DNA of 64,000 nucleotides from Ruegeria arenilitoris (GCF_013032855.1 NZ_WQDA01000003.1:124001-188000); one strand, 5' to 3'. Shown: positions 1-8,803, counted from the first letter of the stretch. A program made the numbers and translations. The notes: generated from the letters alone by a model not told the origin.

Positions 1-772
1 TCACGCCTTCATAGCCGTCGGATCGGAGCGCGTCCGCGATGGGTTGGAACAGAGGCGCAAGCTGACCTTCCCCCATGCGGCGCACTTCCAGCGTTGCCCG
101 CGGTGTATCGACCTTTACGTCCTTGATGTGAATGTGCCCCAGATAGCCGCCGCGCAGTTCTTCGTAACCGTCCGGGTATGCCAGTTCATGGCACCAGCAG
201 TTGTTTCCGGGGTCCCAAAGAACTTTCAACGCATCCTTTGCATCCAACTCGTCGATCAGTTTGCGGGCGGTATAGTTGGAATTGACCAGCGTGCCGTTTC
301 CGGTTTCCACGACAAGCGTCACGCCCTCAGCCCGGGCCAGTTCAACCGCCGGCGCGATCAGCGGTGGCATCGAGTCCCATACCCCATGCGCGACGTTCCA
401 CTTCTCGGCGCCGTTTTTTCCCCAGAGTATCTGCTCTTTTCGTTGGGTCATGATCCGAACCAGCGGAGACCCCACGACATGCGCCATGTCGATCACGCGT
501 TTCAAGGCGTCCATGTGTCGGGTGTGCAGCTCGTCACCGGGCCTGTTGGCAGCTGTCATCCCCGCGAAGATATGGCGCGACAGACAGGACACAGGCTTGC
601 CCCGGTCGCGCAAGAGCGCGTCGATCTCGGCAATTTCCTGCGGGGAATGGTCCCCGACCTCGGTGTCGCCTACGAACTGAAGTTCTGCATAGTCCAGACC
701 GAATTCGTCCATCACGTCCACGGCATGCCGCAGATCGCGGGAAATGCCGTCGCAAATTACACCTAATTTCAT
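1..772 (-). CDS. Sugar phosphate isomerase/epimerase, TIM barrel (3' end outside window)
   Basis: About 257 codons are visible before the window edge, with no stop codon, so the protein is partial at its C-terminus. It starts MKLGVICDGISRDL and carries features of xylose-isomerase-like TIM barrels (AP endonuclease 2 family): a VVETGNG strand in the middle, a VLWDPGNN strand, and a GHIHIKDVK strand that normally supplies metal ligands (Glu, Asp, His, His). Family members are sugar isomerases, epimerases, or lyases acting on 3-keto sugars. It lies 11 nt downstream of a beta-hydroxyacid dehydrogenase on the same strand and is the last visible gene of the uronate island. The exact substrate cannot be read from sequence. 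Its position beside several Gfo/Idh/MocA oxidoreductases fits either 3-keto-glycoside cleavage or epimerisation of a keto sugar acid. Confidence 0.8.
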   Translation of the reverse strand, partial: MKLGVICDGISRDLRHAVDVMDEFGLDYAELQFVGDTEVGDHSPQEIAEIDALLRDRGKPVSCLSRHIFAGMTAANRPGDELHTRHMDALKRVIDMAHVVGSPLVRIMTQRKEQILWGKNGAEKWNVAHGVWDSMPPLIAPAVELARAEGVTLVVETGNGTLVNSNYTARKLIDELDAKDALKVLWDPGNNCWCHELAYPDGYEELRGGYLGHIHIKDVKVDTPRATLEVRRMGEGQLAPLFQPIADALRSDGYEGV

Positions 773-783
773 GTCCGGCCCCC

Positions 784-1674
784 TCAGCGATGCAATTCTG
801 CGCCAACGATCTCTTCGATGACGCGGGTACACACCCAGTTGTCGCCGTTCGGGTATTTGGTTTTTCCGGCGTGAAAGATCTGCATTGCGGATGATGCTGT
901 GTGCATTGGAACGCCCAACGCACCGGCCAGGGCCAGCGAGATCGTCAGGTCCTTGTGCATTGTTGCGATATGGCTGCCAGTGGCTTCGAACTTGCGATCA
1001 ATGATGTTTTCAAGGGCGGTGTTCACGACACCGCACCCAGCGCTGGAGGATGAGAACACGTCAAGCAATGCTTGACCGCTGACACCGGCTTTGGCCGCCA
1101 GGGCCGCAGCCTCGAACGTCGCGGAAAAGATCGATCCGATAAGGGACTGCAGGCAGGCTTTCACGGTTTGGCCGTCGCCGGCGTTTTCTCCGACCCGATG
1201 AATGGTTGCCGACACTGCCTGCATGACTTCGGCATTTCGGTCCAGCACATCCGCAGCACCGGCAGCCATCATCGTCAATGTGCCGTTCTGCGCGCCGGGA
1301 AACCCACCCGAGACCGGAGTGTCGATCAGGTGGATGCCCGAACCTTCCATGTCTTGCCCGATCGCGCTTGCTTCGGCCGGGGTAATGGTCGCCGACAGGA
1401 TGACCGTTCCGCCTTCGGCCATGTTCGCAACCAGTCCGTCTTCACCCAGAATGACATCGCGGGCCTGATCTCCGTTCATCACCATGACAAACACGCTGGC
1501 GGCATGACGGCCGACCTGTCCCACGCTGTCCTTAGGCAGGCCGCCCATGTCGGTAAATGCCGTCATACGCGTCTCACTCAAGTCGAAACCAGATGTTTCA
1601 AAGCCATTCTTGATCAGGTTCTGGGCAAGGCCGCTGCCCATGTCGCCTAGACCGATTACGCCTGCAGTTTTCAT
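784..1674 (-). CDS. NAD(P)-dependent beta-hydroxyacid dehydrogenase (3-hydroxyisobutyrate dehydrogenase family)
   Basis: This is a 296-aa enzyme of the 3-hydroxyisobutyrate / 2-hydroxy-3-oxopropionate (tartronate semialdehyde) reductase family. The N-terminus MKTAGVIGLGDMGSG is the Rossmann GxGxxG motif. The segment DTPVSGGFPGAQNGTL near residue 120 is the substrate-binding signature, and a conserved Lys follows in the all-alpha C-terminal domain. The frame is open further upstream, but the ATG at 1674 is chosen because GGAGGAG lies just before it and the nucleotide-binding motif starts there. It is separated from uxuA by 223 nt containing a strong palindrome, so it may have its own promoter. 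A likely role is reduction of a semialdehyde or oxidation of a 3-hydroxyacid made from the imported sugar acid. It is one of three family members in the first 23 kb. Confidence 0.85.
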   Translation of the reverse strand: MKTAGVIGLGDMGSGLAQNLIKNGFETSGFDLSETRMTAFTDMGGLPKDSVGQVGRHAASVFVMVMNGDQARDVILGEDGLVANMAEGGTVILSATITPAEASAIGQDMEGSGIHLIDTPVSGGFPGAQNGTLTMMAAGAADVLDRNAEVMQAVSATIHRVGENAGDGQTVKACLQSLIGSIFSATFEAAALAAKAGVSGQALLDVFSSSSAGCGVVNTALENIIDRKFEATGSHIATMHKDLTISLALAGALGVPMHTASSAMQIFHAGKTKYPNGDNWVCTRVIEEIVGAELHR

Positions 1675-1810
1675 TTGGACTCCTCCCGTTCTTCCGTCTT
1701 TGCCGTCTGGCAGACGTTTCGAAAATTGATGCCTCAAGGCATCGGTTTTCGCGGGAGTTTCACGCGTCTTGAACAGACGTCGGGCGAGTCCGGAAGACAC
1801 CCCGCTGCCC

Positions 1811-1831
1811 GTTTACGTACCGTAAGTAAAC
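1811..1831. promoter_or_regulatory. Imperfect palindrome, candidate operator
   Basis: The arms GTTTACGTAC and GTAAGTAAAC flank a single central base. Nine of ten positions pair. It sits in the 223-nt gap between the uxuA stop and the RBS of the downstream dehydrogenase gene, where a second promoter would be expected. The size and symmetry suit a dimeric repressor. The regulator is unknown. Confidence 0.45.
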
Positions 1832-1897
1832 GAAGAATGCGGCGTTCAGGCAAGCAAAGAAGTGGTGCGGCGGAAAGAAACCGCCTGATCCGACGCG

Positions 1898-3079
1898 TTA
1901 CAAGAACGCCGCCATGATGCCGCGCAGTTCGGCCAACCCGCGCATTCGTCCGATCAGTGGATAGCCGGGAGTGCTGTGTCCGCCCAGATCGCTCAGCAGC
2001 TCTTGTCCGTGGTCGGGTCGCATCGGAATTTGCCAGTCGTCCCGCCCTTGAGATTTGCGGCGGCGTTGTTCGTCCATCAGCTCGCGAATGGTTCCGACCA
2101 TGTCGGTGTCGCCCTCCAGATGCGCAGCCTCATAGAAATCCGGCTTCTGTCTGTCCGACCCCGCGATGCGTCGGGTATTCCGAAGATGGGCAAAGTGAAT
2201 CCGGTCGCCATGCCGGCGCACGAACTCCGGCCCATCGAATTCAGGGGAAACACCCAGCGATCCGGTACACAAGGTTGCGCCGTTCGCGGGCATATCAACC
2301 GCATCCAGTACGGCGCCGTAGTCATCGGTACTGGACATGATCCGCGGCAGACCAAGCAAGGAGAACGGCGGATCATCCGGATGACAGCACAAGCGTAGTT
2401 CCAGTTCTTGGGCGACTGGTGCGACTTCTGACAGGAAGTCGATCAGGTTTGCGCGAAGCCGGTCACGGTCTATATGAGCATAGGTCTGCAACAAAGCGCG
2501 CACGTCCTGCACGCTCCACTGATCGTTGGCGCCGGGCAGCCCCGCGGTGACATTGTGCTGCAACTGGGCCTTGGATTCCTCCGGCATGCGCAAGAAGCGA
2601 TCCTTGGCCGCTTGCTGGACGGCGTGGGAATAGTCTTCGGACGCGCCCGGACGTTCAAGAATATGTATGTCGAAAACTGCAAAATCGGTCAGGTCGAACA
2701 GCATGGCCGTTCCGCCATGCGGCTGCAGGGCGCGAAGGGCGGTGCGCGTCCAATCCAGGATCGGCATGAAGTTGTAGCAAACAACTTTGATGCCACGGGC
2801 GGACAGGGCCCTGAGGCTGGACTTGTACGCCTGCAGATGCTCGGCCATGTCCGCCGACTGGGTCTTGATCGCCTCTGAGACGGGCAGGCTTTCGACAACG
2901 TCCCAACTGTACCCGGCAGCAGCCAGAACTGCCTGCCGATCGGCGATGCTCGGTTCGTCCCAGGGCAGTCCCGGCGGGATGTGATGCAGCGCGGTGACGA
3001 TACCCTGAACCCCGACCTGATGGAGATCGGCCAGAGCGATCGGATCCTCGGGTCCGAACCAACGCCAACATTGTTTCAT
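1898..3079 (-). CDS. uxuA: Mannonate dehydratase
   Basis: UxuA (EC 4.2.1.8) removes water from D-mannonate to give 2-keto-3-deoxy-D-gluconate. The 393-aa protein matches the usual length of about 394. It begins MKQCWRWFGPEDP and includes the family blocks IVTALHHIPPG, VCYNFMPILDWTRT, LRLCCHPDDPP and the C-terminal MRPDHGQELLSDL. The Cys and His residues of CCHPDD and the His of RPDHG are the expected metal-site region. The start at 3079 is preferred over one three codons upstream because its ATG overlaps the TGA of the preceding Gfo/Idh/MocA gene (ATGA), giving translational coupling. It is the dehydratase of the glucuronate branch; fructuronate reductase and glucuronate isomerase lie about 3-6 kb away on the opposite strand. 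Confidence 0.96.
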   Translation of the reverse strand: MKQCWRWFGPEDPIALADLHQVGVQGIVTALHHIPPGLPWDEPSIADRQAVLAAAGYSWDVVESLPVSEAIKTQSADMAEHLQAYKSSLRALSARGIKVVCYNFMPILDWTRTALRALQPHGGTAMLFDLTDFAVFDIHILERPGASEDYSHAVQQAAKDRFLRMPEESKAQLQHNVTAGLPGANDQWSVQDVRALLQTYAHIDRDRLRANLIDFLSEVAPVAQELELRLCCHPDDPPFSLLGLPRIMSSTDDYGAVLDAVDMPANGATLCTGSLGVSPEFDGPEFVRRHGDRIHFAHLRNTRRIAGSDRQKPDFYEAAHLEGDTDMVGTIRELMDEQRRRKSQGRDDWQIPMRPDHGQELLSDLGGHSTPGYPLIGRMRGLAELRGIMAAFL

Positions 3080-4128
3080 GGCAGCCATCCTTCATACAGC
3101 GGGTGATCGGGCCTGATGGGAAGGGCAACGCGCTGCCCGGTGCGCGCCGCGTGATAAATCGCCGTCACAAGGCCGATGGACGCAGCGCCATCCTTCAGCG
3201 TAACGGCCGAATTTGCCTCGGACCGCAGCGCCTTGCCGACTTCGGTAAAAAATCCTTCGAACCCCGTTGGCTCGGCGGCGGAGGCCGCAAGAGCCTCGTC
3301 GACAGCGGCTTGATCTACGGGGTCCCGCGCGACGAAAGTCCAGGGCGTTTGACCCGGAGCATAAGGTTCGGTGCCAGAAGTGGCAGTCAAATTTTCAAAG
3401 ACGAACCGCAGGCGGGTTTCGTCCGTGGCTGCGCCTAGTGTGATATTGCTTGTGCACAAAGCGCCGGAACTCATGCCGAAGCAGATCGCGGCGCAGTCTT
3501 CGGTCTCGATCGGGTTGACCCGCGTTGTGGTCATTGCAGAAACCCAGGCGATATCACCCGCGATATGAGTCAGCAGATCATGGTTGTGGATGGCATGGCC
3601 CAGAACCGCGCCGCCGCGTTCACCGGCCCATGTCCCCCGCCACGGTACCGCGTAATAGTCCGCCCCTCGGGACCAATGGGTTTCAAGCGCGGCAGTTTGG
3701 ACCGCTCCGGTCAGGCCCGCGCGTTGCAGGTGGCGCAATTGGGCCAGTGACGGGCCCCACCGGTATTGAAAGACCGGAAACACATGCTTGCCCGCGCTGC
3801 TTGCGGCTGCCGTGATCCGATTCACATCCTGCATCGAGGTCGCAAGAGGCTTTTCGCAGACAACGTGTTTTCCTGCGGCCAGTGCGGCAAGGGTGGTCGG
3901 TACATGCAGATGGGGCGGAAGGCAGAGGTCGATGACATCAATCGTCGGATCATCCAGAGCGTCCTGAATGTTGGTCAATGCTCGAAAACCCGAGTTCTGC
4001 CGTATCTGTTCGATCCGGTCGATATTCTGGTCGACCACGGCGGCTACGCAAAAGGTGCGGTCAAGCCGTTCCAGAGCGTCCAGATGTTGCGCACCGATAC
4101 CTGCACCAAGGATGGCAACGTTGATCAT
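3076..4128 (-). CDS. Gfo/Idh/MocA family oxidoreductase (third of three in tandem)
   Basis: This is a 350-aa NAD(P)-dependent oxidoreductase. An N-terminal Rossmann fold carries VAILGAGIGAQH, and the conserved VCEKPLATS block near residue 95 carries the family EKP lysine. The C-terminal alpha/beta domain includes HAIHNHDLLTHIAGD, which provides the usual Asp/His catalytic pair. Members act on sugars, inositols, sugar acids or glycosides at ring hydroxyls. It overlaps both neighbours by ATGA junctions and is cotranscribed with uxuA. The WSRGADYYAVPWRGTWAGERGG segment is typical of the subgroup with an aromatic-lined sugar pocket. The substrate is not known; an oxidised glycoside or uronate is an inference from context. 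Confidence 0.88.
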   Translation of the reverse strand: MINVAILGAGIGAQHLDALERLDRTFCVAAVVDQNIDRIEQIRQNSGFRALTNIQDALDDPTIDVIDLCLPPHLHVPTTLAALAAGKHVVCEKPLATSMQDVNRITAAASSAGKHVFPVFQYRWGPSLAQLRHLQRAGLTGAVQTAALETHWSRGADYYAVPWRGTWAGERGGAVLGHAIHNHDLLTHIAGDIAWVSAMTTTRVNPIETEDCAAICFGMSSGALCTSNITLGAATDETRLRFVFENLTATSGTEPYAPGQTPWTFVARDPVDQAAVDEALAASAAEPTGFEGFFTEVGKALRSEANSAVTLKDGAASIGLVTAIYHAARTGQRVALPIRPDHPLYEGWLP

Positions 4129-5126
4129 CTGCGTTCCGCCATTTCCTGCGCGCGCAGTGCCAGTTCCATGACCGTAAAGCAGTGGGTCTGCGTCATTGCG
4201 GTTTCGGTCCGGTTGAGGATGTCATCGGCGAGGCGCGAAAAGTAGGGAAGGCCGGCGTCGGATGCGTCGATCTTTTGGCAGGTGTCACCATTAACGATGC
4301 TCAGATGATCCGTCCCCGGGGCTCCACCCACATCGACGTATTTCCGCAACTCGATGTATCCTTCGGTGCCTAGGATCGTCAGACGACCATCCCCCCAGTT
4401 TGGCAAGGCATCCGGCGTAAACCAGTCAACCCTGATGTACCCGGTTCCATTCTCGCTGCGCAGATTGATCTCGCCGAAATCCTGCAATCCGGGATCGCTC
4501 GGGTTTGCGTAGTTTGCCACATAAGCGTTTGTGATTTCAGCGGTTTCCGAACCTGTGTAATGCAGGAACTGATCGATCTGATGCGAGGCAATGTCGGTCA
4601 GAATGCCGCCATAGCGGTCGCGCTGAAAAAACCATTCCGGCCGGGTCACCCGGTTCAATCGGTGCGGGCCAAGTCCGACCGTCTGGACCACGCGCCCGAT
4701 GGCACCGGCCTCGACCAACTCGGTCGCCCGGGTGCTGACGGGCGTTTCGAACCGCTCCGAGAAGTTCACCGACCAGATCCGACCGGTGTCTGCGACCGCT
4801 CTTTTGATCTGGTCGAGTTGTTCGAACGTCGTGCAGCCCGGCTTGTCGCTCATGACATCCATGCCGTTCTGCATCGCGCGGACCGCCAACGCGGCCCTAT
4901 CTGCCGGTATCGCTGAAATCAGCGCCAGATCCGCGCCGCAGGTCAGGGCGTCTTCCAGTTGGGCCAGCCGTGGAATTTCGGGAAACCTTTTTACGTATCC
5001 TGCCAGCGTCTCCGGATCGCCCTGTGTCCAATAGCCGACGCAGTCCACGCCGATTTCGCGCATGTTTTCCGTCATGCCATAGATATGGCGGTGGTCGAGG
5101 CCAAGGGCGACGCAGGTCAGGCTCAT
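4125..5126 (-). CDS. Gfo/Idh/MocA family oxidoreductase (second of three in tandem)
   Basis: The protein has 333 aa. The N-terminus MSLTCVALGLDHRHIYGM departs from the classical GxGxxG: the loop reads GLDHRH, a variant seen in some branches of the family, so cofactor binding may differ. The MSDKPGC block near residue 95 replaces the usual EKP but keeps Lys-Pro. TDIASHQIDQFLHYTG carries the Asp/His pair of the catalytic domain. It overlaps the genes on both sides by four bases. With two other members directly adjacent, it may form a heteromeric complex or catalyse a successive step (oxidation, then reduction). Function beyond the family cannot be assigned. Confidence 0.85.
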   Translation of the reverse strand: MSLTCVALGLDHRHIYGMTENMREIGVDCVGYWTQGDPETLAGYVKRFPEIPRLAQLEDALTCGADLALISAIPADRAALAVRAMQNGMDVMSDKPGCTTFEQLDQIKRAVADTGRIWSVNFSERFETPVSTRATELVEAGAIGRVVQTVGLGPHRLNRVTRPEWFFQRDRYGGILTDIASHQIDQFLHYTGSETAEITNAYVANYANPSDPGLQDFGEINLRSENGTGYIRVDWFTPDALPNWGDGRLTILGTEGYIELRKYVDVGGAPGTDHLSIVNGDTCQKIDASDAGLPYFSRLADDILNRTETAMTQTHCFTVMELALRAQEMAERR

Positions 5127-6139
5127 GAGATGACTCGTGTTTTCTGGCCGGTTCGATTGGCGATCTGCATCGCGTCGATGACGGCGTGGGTCAAAAGGGC
5201 ACTGCGTCCGGTGGCCATAGGTTGTGTTCCACTGGAAACGGCCTTGGCGAAGTCCTCGATGACCGCCTGATGCCAGGCATGTGTGAACGCCATGGGATCG
5301 GCCCCTCCGCCTGTGGCGGCGGTTTCGCCGACCGTGGATTCCCGGCCGTCGAAAGTGGTCACGGTCAGGACACCTGACTCCAGATGCGCTTTGGTTAGGG
5401 TGCCTTGGATCGTGATGGACTCAGCAGACCCGGGATATTCGGCGGTAGTTGCCATCAACGTTCCCACCGCTCCGTTGTCCATTTCAAAGACTGCACCCGC
5501 CCAATCCTCAGCCTCGAGATCGTGTAGAGGAGTTTTTCTCATCACGGCCTGAATGTTCGAGATCGGCCCCAGCAGCCACATCGCAAGGTCAAGCGTGTGG
5601 ATCGCCTGCGAGATCATGGCGCCGCCTCCGTCACGTGCGTAAGTGCCGCGCCCTGGCTCGTCATAGTAACTCTGATCACGCCACCAGGGGACACGGATCT
5701 CGACCGTGGCGATCGCGCCCAACTCACCCCGTTCAATGGCGGATTTCAGCGCCTGCGAGGCGGCGCGGGCACGGTGCTGAAAGACGATGCCCAGCGGCAC
5801 ACCAGACACCTCGCACTGCTCGACAATGGCTTTCGCGGCGCCCAGTGTTCTTTCAATGGGCTTTTCCATCAGGATCGGTTTCGACGCGGTCGAAAGAATC
5901 CGTACCAACTCAGTGCGCTGATCGGGCGGGGTTGCGATGATCGCAAAGTCGACCTTTGGGTCGTTTGCGATTTTCTCGACCGAGACGAATGCGCGGGTCT
6001 CGTTTCGCCGGGCGAACTCAGCTGCCTTGTCAGGATTGCGCCCAAGGACTCCGGCAAGACTGAGGCCTTGATCCGATGCCCGAATGGCGGCGACATGCGT
6101 GCCGGAAACCATCCCCAAACCAATCAGCGCAATATTCAT
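5123..6139 (-). CDS. Gfo/Idh/MocA family oxidoreductase (first of three in tandem)
   Basis: The protein has 338 aa. MNIALIGLGMVSGTH is a normal GxGxxG dinucleotide-binding motif. MEKPIERTL near residue 92 is the conserved EKP block. MISQAIHTLDLAMWLLG supplies the catalytic-domain His/Asp pair. It is the first gene of the minus-strand operon that runs on through two more family members into uxuA. The start is 102 nt from the uxaC start on the other strand, so the two operons share a divergent promoter region. Family knowledge gives NAD(P)H-linked oxidation or reduction of a carbohydrate; the substrate is unknown. Confidence 0.88.
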   Translation of the reverse strand: MNIALIGLGMVSGTHVAAIRASDQGLSLAGVLGRNPDKAAEFARRNETRAFVSVEKIANDPKVDFAIIATPPDQRTELVRILSTASKPILMEKPIERTLGAAKAIVEQCEVSGVPLGIVFQHRARAASQALKSAIERGELGAIATVEIRVPWWRDQSYYDEPGRGTYARDGGGAMISQAIHTLDLAMWLLGPISNIQAVMRKTPLHDLEAEDWAGAVFEMDNGAVGTLMATTAEYPGSAESITIQGTLTKAHLESGVLTVTTFDGRESTVGETAATGGGADPMAFTHAWHQAVIEDFAKAVSSGTQPMATGRSALLTHAVIDAMQIANRTGQKTRVIS

Positions 6140-6241
6140 TCAATCCCCCGGATCACCCGGTCAGTCTGCGGGTTTGAACGGGAAAGATGCAACCATTAAA
6201 AACTGTGTTAACAATTGCGGGCAGCAGTATCGGAGGCAAAA
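6140..6241. promoter_or_regulatory. Divergent promoter region of uxaC-uxuB and the Gfo/Idh/MocA-uxuA operon
   Basis: This 102-nt gap is more AT-rich than its neighbours. It contains the small symmetrical core TGTTAACA (about 6206-6213) near the uxaC side. A GGAGG ribosome binding site at 6232-6236 decides the uxaC start. No strong match to a known uronate operator was seen. Confidence 0.5.
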
Positions 6242-7606
6242 TTGACTGGCAATTTGAATGGGATGGCAGAAGACCTGTACCTGGGCATCAAGGACCTGCC
6301 GATCGTGTCTCCGCATGGTCACTGCGATCCGGGGTGGTTTGCATCCGATGCGCCGTTTCCCAACCCGGCAGAGCTGTTGGTGGTTCCCGACCATTACGTG
6401 TTCCGTATGCTCTATTCGCAGGGCGTTCCCTTGTCGGAACTCGGCGTTGGGGAAGAGGGGCGAAAGAAGGATCCTCGCGCCGTTTTCCGCACATTTGCCG
6501 AACATTGGCATCTGTTTCTGGGAACGCCTTCCCGGATCTGGATGAACTACGTGCTGCATGAAACGCTGGGCGTGTCTGAAGAGTTGTCTTCGTGCACCGC
6601 AGATCTGATCTACGACAAGATCGCGGAAAAGCTGGCGCAACCCGATTTTCGCCCGAGGGCTTTGTTCGACAGGTTCGGGATCGAGGTGCTGGCCACCACG
6701 GATTCGGCTCTCGACACTCTCACACGGCATCAGGAGATCCGTGCAAGCGGTTGGGGCGGGCGGGTTGTTCCGACGTTCCGCCCAGACGGGGTCTTGGATG
6801 GGGCGGACCCGGAGTTCGTAAAGAACCTGGACAAGTTGGCCGAGCTGACAGGCTGCGATCTGGGCAGCTATGATGGCTATCTCAACGCGCTGCGGATGCG
6901 GCGGGCTTATTTCATCCAACTGGGCTGTACCGCCACCGACCACGGTATCGAACGTGTACAGACCGAGTGGCTTGAGGACCCAGATGCGCTGTACCAGCGG
7001 CTGAGACGGCGGGAAGGGACCGAACAGGACGCCCGCCGTTTCTACGGGCATATGCTGATCGAAATGGCGCAGATGTCTGTCGATGATGGTCTGACCATGC
7101 AGATACATGCGGGCAGCAAACGCAACACGAACAACGCGGTAATGCGGGATTTCGGACGGGACAAGGGGGCCGACATTCCAATCGCGATGGATTGGGTCAC
7201 GGGCCTTGAGGCGCTGTTGAACCGGGTCGGAAACTCAGCGGAACTGCGCATCATACTCTTTACATTGGACGAAGGCACCTACGCCCGTGAACTGGCCCCT
7301 ATGGCGGGACATTGGCCGTGCCTTCGGATCGGGCCGCCTTGGTGGTTCCACGACAGTCCGGCCGGGATTGCGCGGTATTTTGATCAGGTCGTTGAAACGG
7401 CCGGGTATTACAATCTGGCCGGGTTCAATGACGACACACGGGCTTTTCTGTCCATTCCTGCACGACACGACCTCTGGCGGCGGGGCGTGGCGATTCATTT
7501 GGCCGAGCAGGTTGCGCGCGGTTACTTCGGTCGGGACAGTGCCGAGCATCTTGCACGGTTGTTGGCGGTCGATCTGGCGAAACAGGTTTATGGATTGCAG
7601 AGTTAG
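6242..7606 (+). CDS. uxaC: Glucuronate isomerase (uronate isomerase)
   Basis: UxaC (EC 5.3.1.12) interconverts D-glucuronate with D-fructuronate and D-galacturonate with D-tagaturonate in the cytoplasm. The 454-aa protein belongs to the amidohydrolase superfamily: IVSPHGHCDP near residue 25 is the metal-binding HxH motif, MQIHAGSKRNTNN carries a further conserved His, and FNDDTRAFLSIPARHDLWRR is the C-terminal signature. The reading frame is open to a TTG at 6215. The TTG at 6242 is preferred because GGAGG lies five bases upstream and this matches the start of the family. An ATG seven codons later is also possible. It is followed by uxuB with no gap, the TAG of uxaC directly abutting the next ATG. 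Confidence 0.95.
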   Translation: MTGNLNGMAEDLYLGIKDLPIVSPHGHCDPGWFASDAPFPNPAELLVVPDHYVFRMLYSQGVPLSELGVGEEGRKKDPRAVFRTFAEHWHLFLGTPSRIWMNYVLHETLGVSEELSSCTADLIYDKIAEKLAQPDFRPRALFDRFGIEVLATTDSALDTLTRHQEIRASGWGGRVVPTFRPDGVLDGADPEFVKNLDKLAELTGCDLGSYDGYLNALRMRRAYFIQLGCTATDHGIERVQTEWLEDPDALYQRLRRREGTEQDARRFYGHMLIEMAQMSVDDGLTMQIHAGSKRNTNNAVMRDFGRDKGADIPIAMDWVTGLEALLNRVGNSAELRIILFTLDEGTYARELAPMAGHWPCLRIGPPWWFHDSPAGIARYFDQVVETAGYYNLAGFNDDTRAFLSIPARHDLWRRGVAIHLAEQVARGYFGRDSAEHLARLLAVDLAKQVYGLQS

Positions 7607-8803
7607 ATGGGGACAATTCTTCACTTCGGCCTCGGAAACTTTGCCCGGGCGCATTTGCTGGACTACACCGATCAAGCGGGTGGATGGGACGTTGTCGGCG
7701 TCAGCCTGCGTTCATCGTCGGTTCGGGATGGATTGGCCCGGCAGGGTTTCGAGTACGATCTGTGCGTGCAGGGGCAGGACGTCCGGCGCATTAAAGCTCT
7801 TCGCGACGTTCTGGTCGCGCCCGAGGGTCGTGCAGCGATTTTCGATGCGATGACGGATGCCGAGATCATCTCGGCGACCGTGACCGAGAAAGGTTATCAT
7901 CTTGATGCCGCGGGCAAGCTGAACCTCCAGGACCCGGCGATTGCCGCCGATCTGGCAGGGCAGGGGCCCGCGACTCTGATCGGGTTTTTGGCTTTTGGCC
8001 TTGCGGAACGGCGCAAACCTGTGACGGTGCTAAGCTGCGACAATCGTATGGAAAATGGCAAAACGCTCGAGACGGCCGTTTCCGATTTCGCGAAAGCAGC
8101 CGGTCTGGACGTCAATTGGGACGCCGTTCGCTTTCCCAACGCGATGGTCGACCGGATCACCCCGGCCACAACGGACGCTGTACGCGCAATCAGCGGCGAT
8201 CCCATGGCCGTTCCGACCGAGGCGTTCTCTGAGTGGGTGATCGAAGACAATTTTGCCGGACCGCATCCGGATTGGCCGGGCGTGCAACTGGTCGATGACG
8301 TGGCCCCGCACGAGATTCGAAAGCTGCGCATGTTGAACGGGGCCCATTCCCTGTTGGCTTATGCCGGGTTGGAGCGGGGCCTGACCTACGTCCACGAAGC
8401 GGTCCGAGACCCGGTTCTGCGCCCGCTAGTTTCCGAGTTGATGAAGGATGCGGGCGCAACGCTGCCCGCCGCGGTCCAAGCACAGGTTCCGGACTATGCC
8501 GAGGCTCTGTTGCGCCGCTTTGAAAACCCCGAGTTGGCGCACCGTCTGGACCAAATCGCGATGGATGGAAGCCAGAAGCTGCCCTATCGATTTGTTTCCA
8601 CACTTCGTGAGACCGGCTCTCAGGCGGTGATCGCGGGGATGCGGGCCTGGGTCTCCTATTGCATGTCCGAGACCGCCAAAGGTCGGGCGCTGAACGATCC
8701 TTGCGCGTCGGAAATCGCTTTGGCTGCCAAGCAGCCAGACCCGCTAATGCCGCTTTTGCGTCTTGTCGGAGCCGAGGATCTCGCGCCGTTTATCCGGGAA
8801 TGA
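7607..8803 (+). CDS. uxuB: Fructuronate reductase-like, mannitol dehydrogenase family (short form)
   Basis: It belongs to the long-chain mannitol dehydrogenase family; UxuB (EC 1.1.1.57) reduces D-fructuronate to D-mannonate with NADH. The N-terminal FGLGNFARAH is the nucleotide-binding motif. TVTEKGYHLD, SCDNRMENG, MVDRITPAT, WVIEDNFAGPHPDWPG and KLRMLNGAHS (the catalytic Lys-Asn-His motif) follow in family order, ending in IAMDGSQKLPYR. At 398 aa it is clearly shorter than the usual 480 or so: the leader before the Rossmann motif is missing and the C-terminal helical domain is compact. The start codon abuts the uxaC stop, so translation is coupled. Its 3' end overlaps kdgK, on the opposite strand, by 14 nt. 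It may also reduce tagaturonate, since no separate uxaB was seen. Confidence 0.85.
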   Translation: MGTILHFGLGNFARAHLLDYTDQAGGWDVVGVSLRSSSVRDGLARQGFEYDLCVQGQDVRRIKALRDVLVAPEGRAAIFDAMTDAEIISATVTEKGYHLDAAGKLNLQDPAIAADLAGQGPATLIGFLAFGLAERRKPVTVLSCDNRMENGKTLETAVSDFAKAAGLDVNWDAVRFPNAMVDRITPATTDAVRAISGDPMAVPTEAFSEWVIEDNFAGPHPDWPGVQLVDDVAPHEIRKLRMLNGAHSLLAYAGLERGLTYVHEAVRDPVLRPLVSELMKDAGATLPAAVQAQVPDYAEALLRRFENPELAHRLDQIAMDGSQKLPYRFVSTLRETGSQAVIAGMRAWVSYCMSETAKGRALNDPCASEIALAAKQPDPLMPLLRLVGAEDLAPFIRE

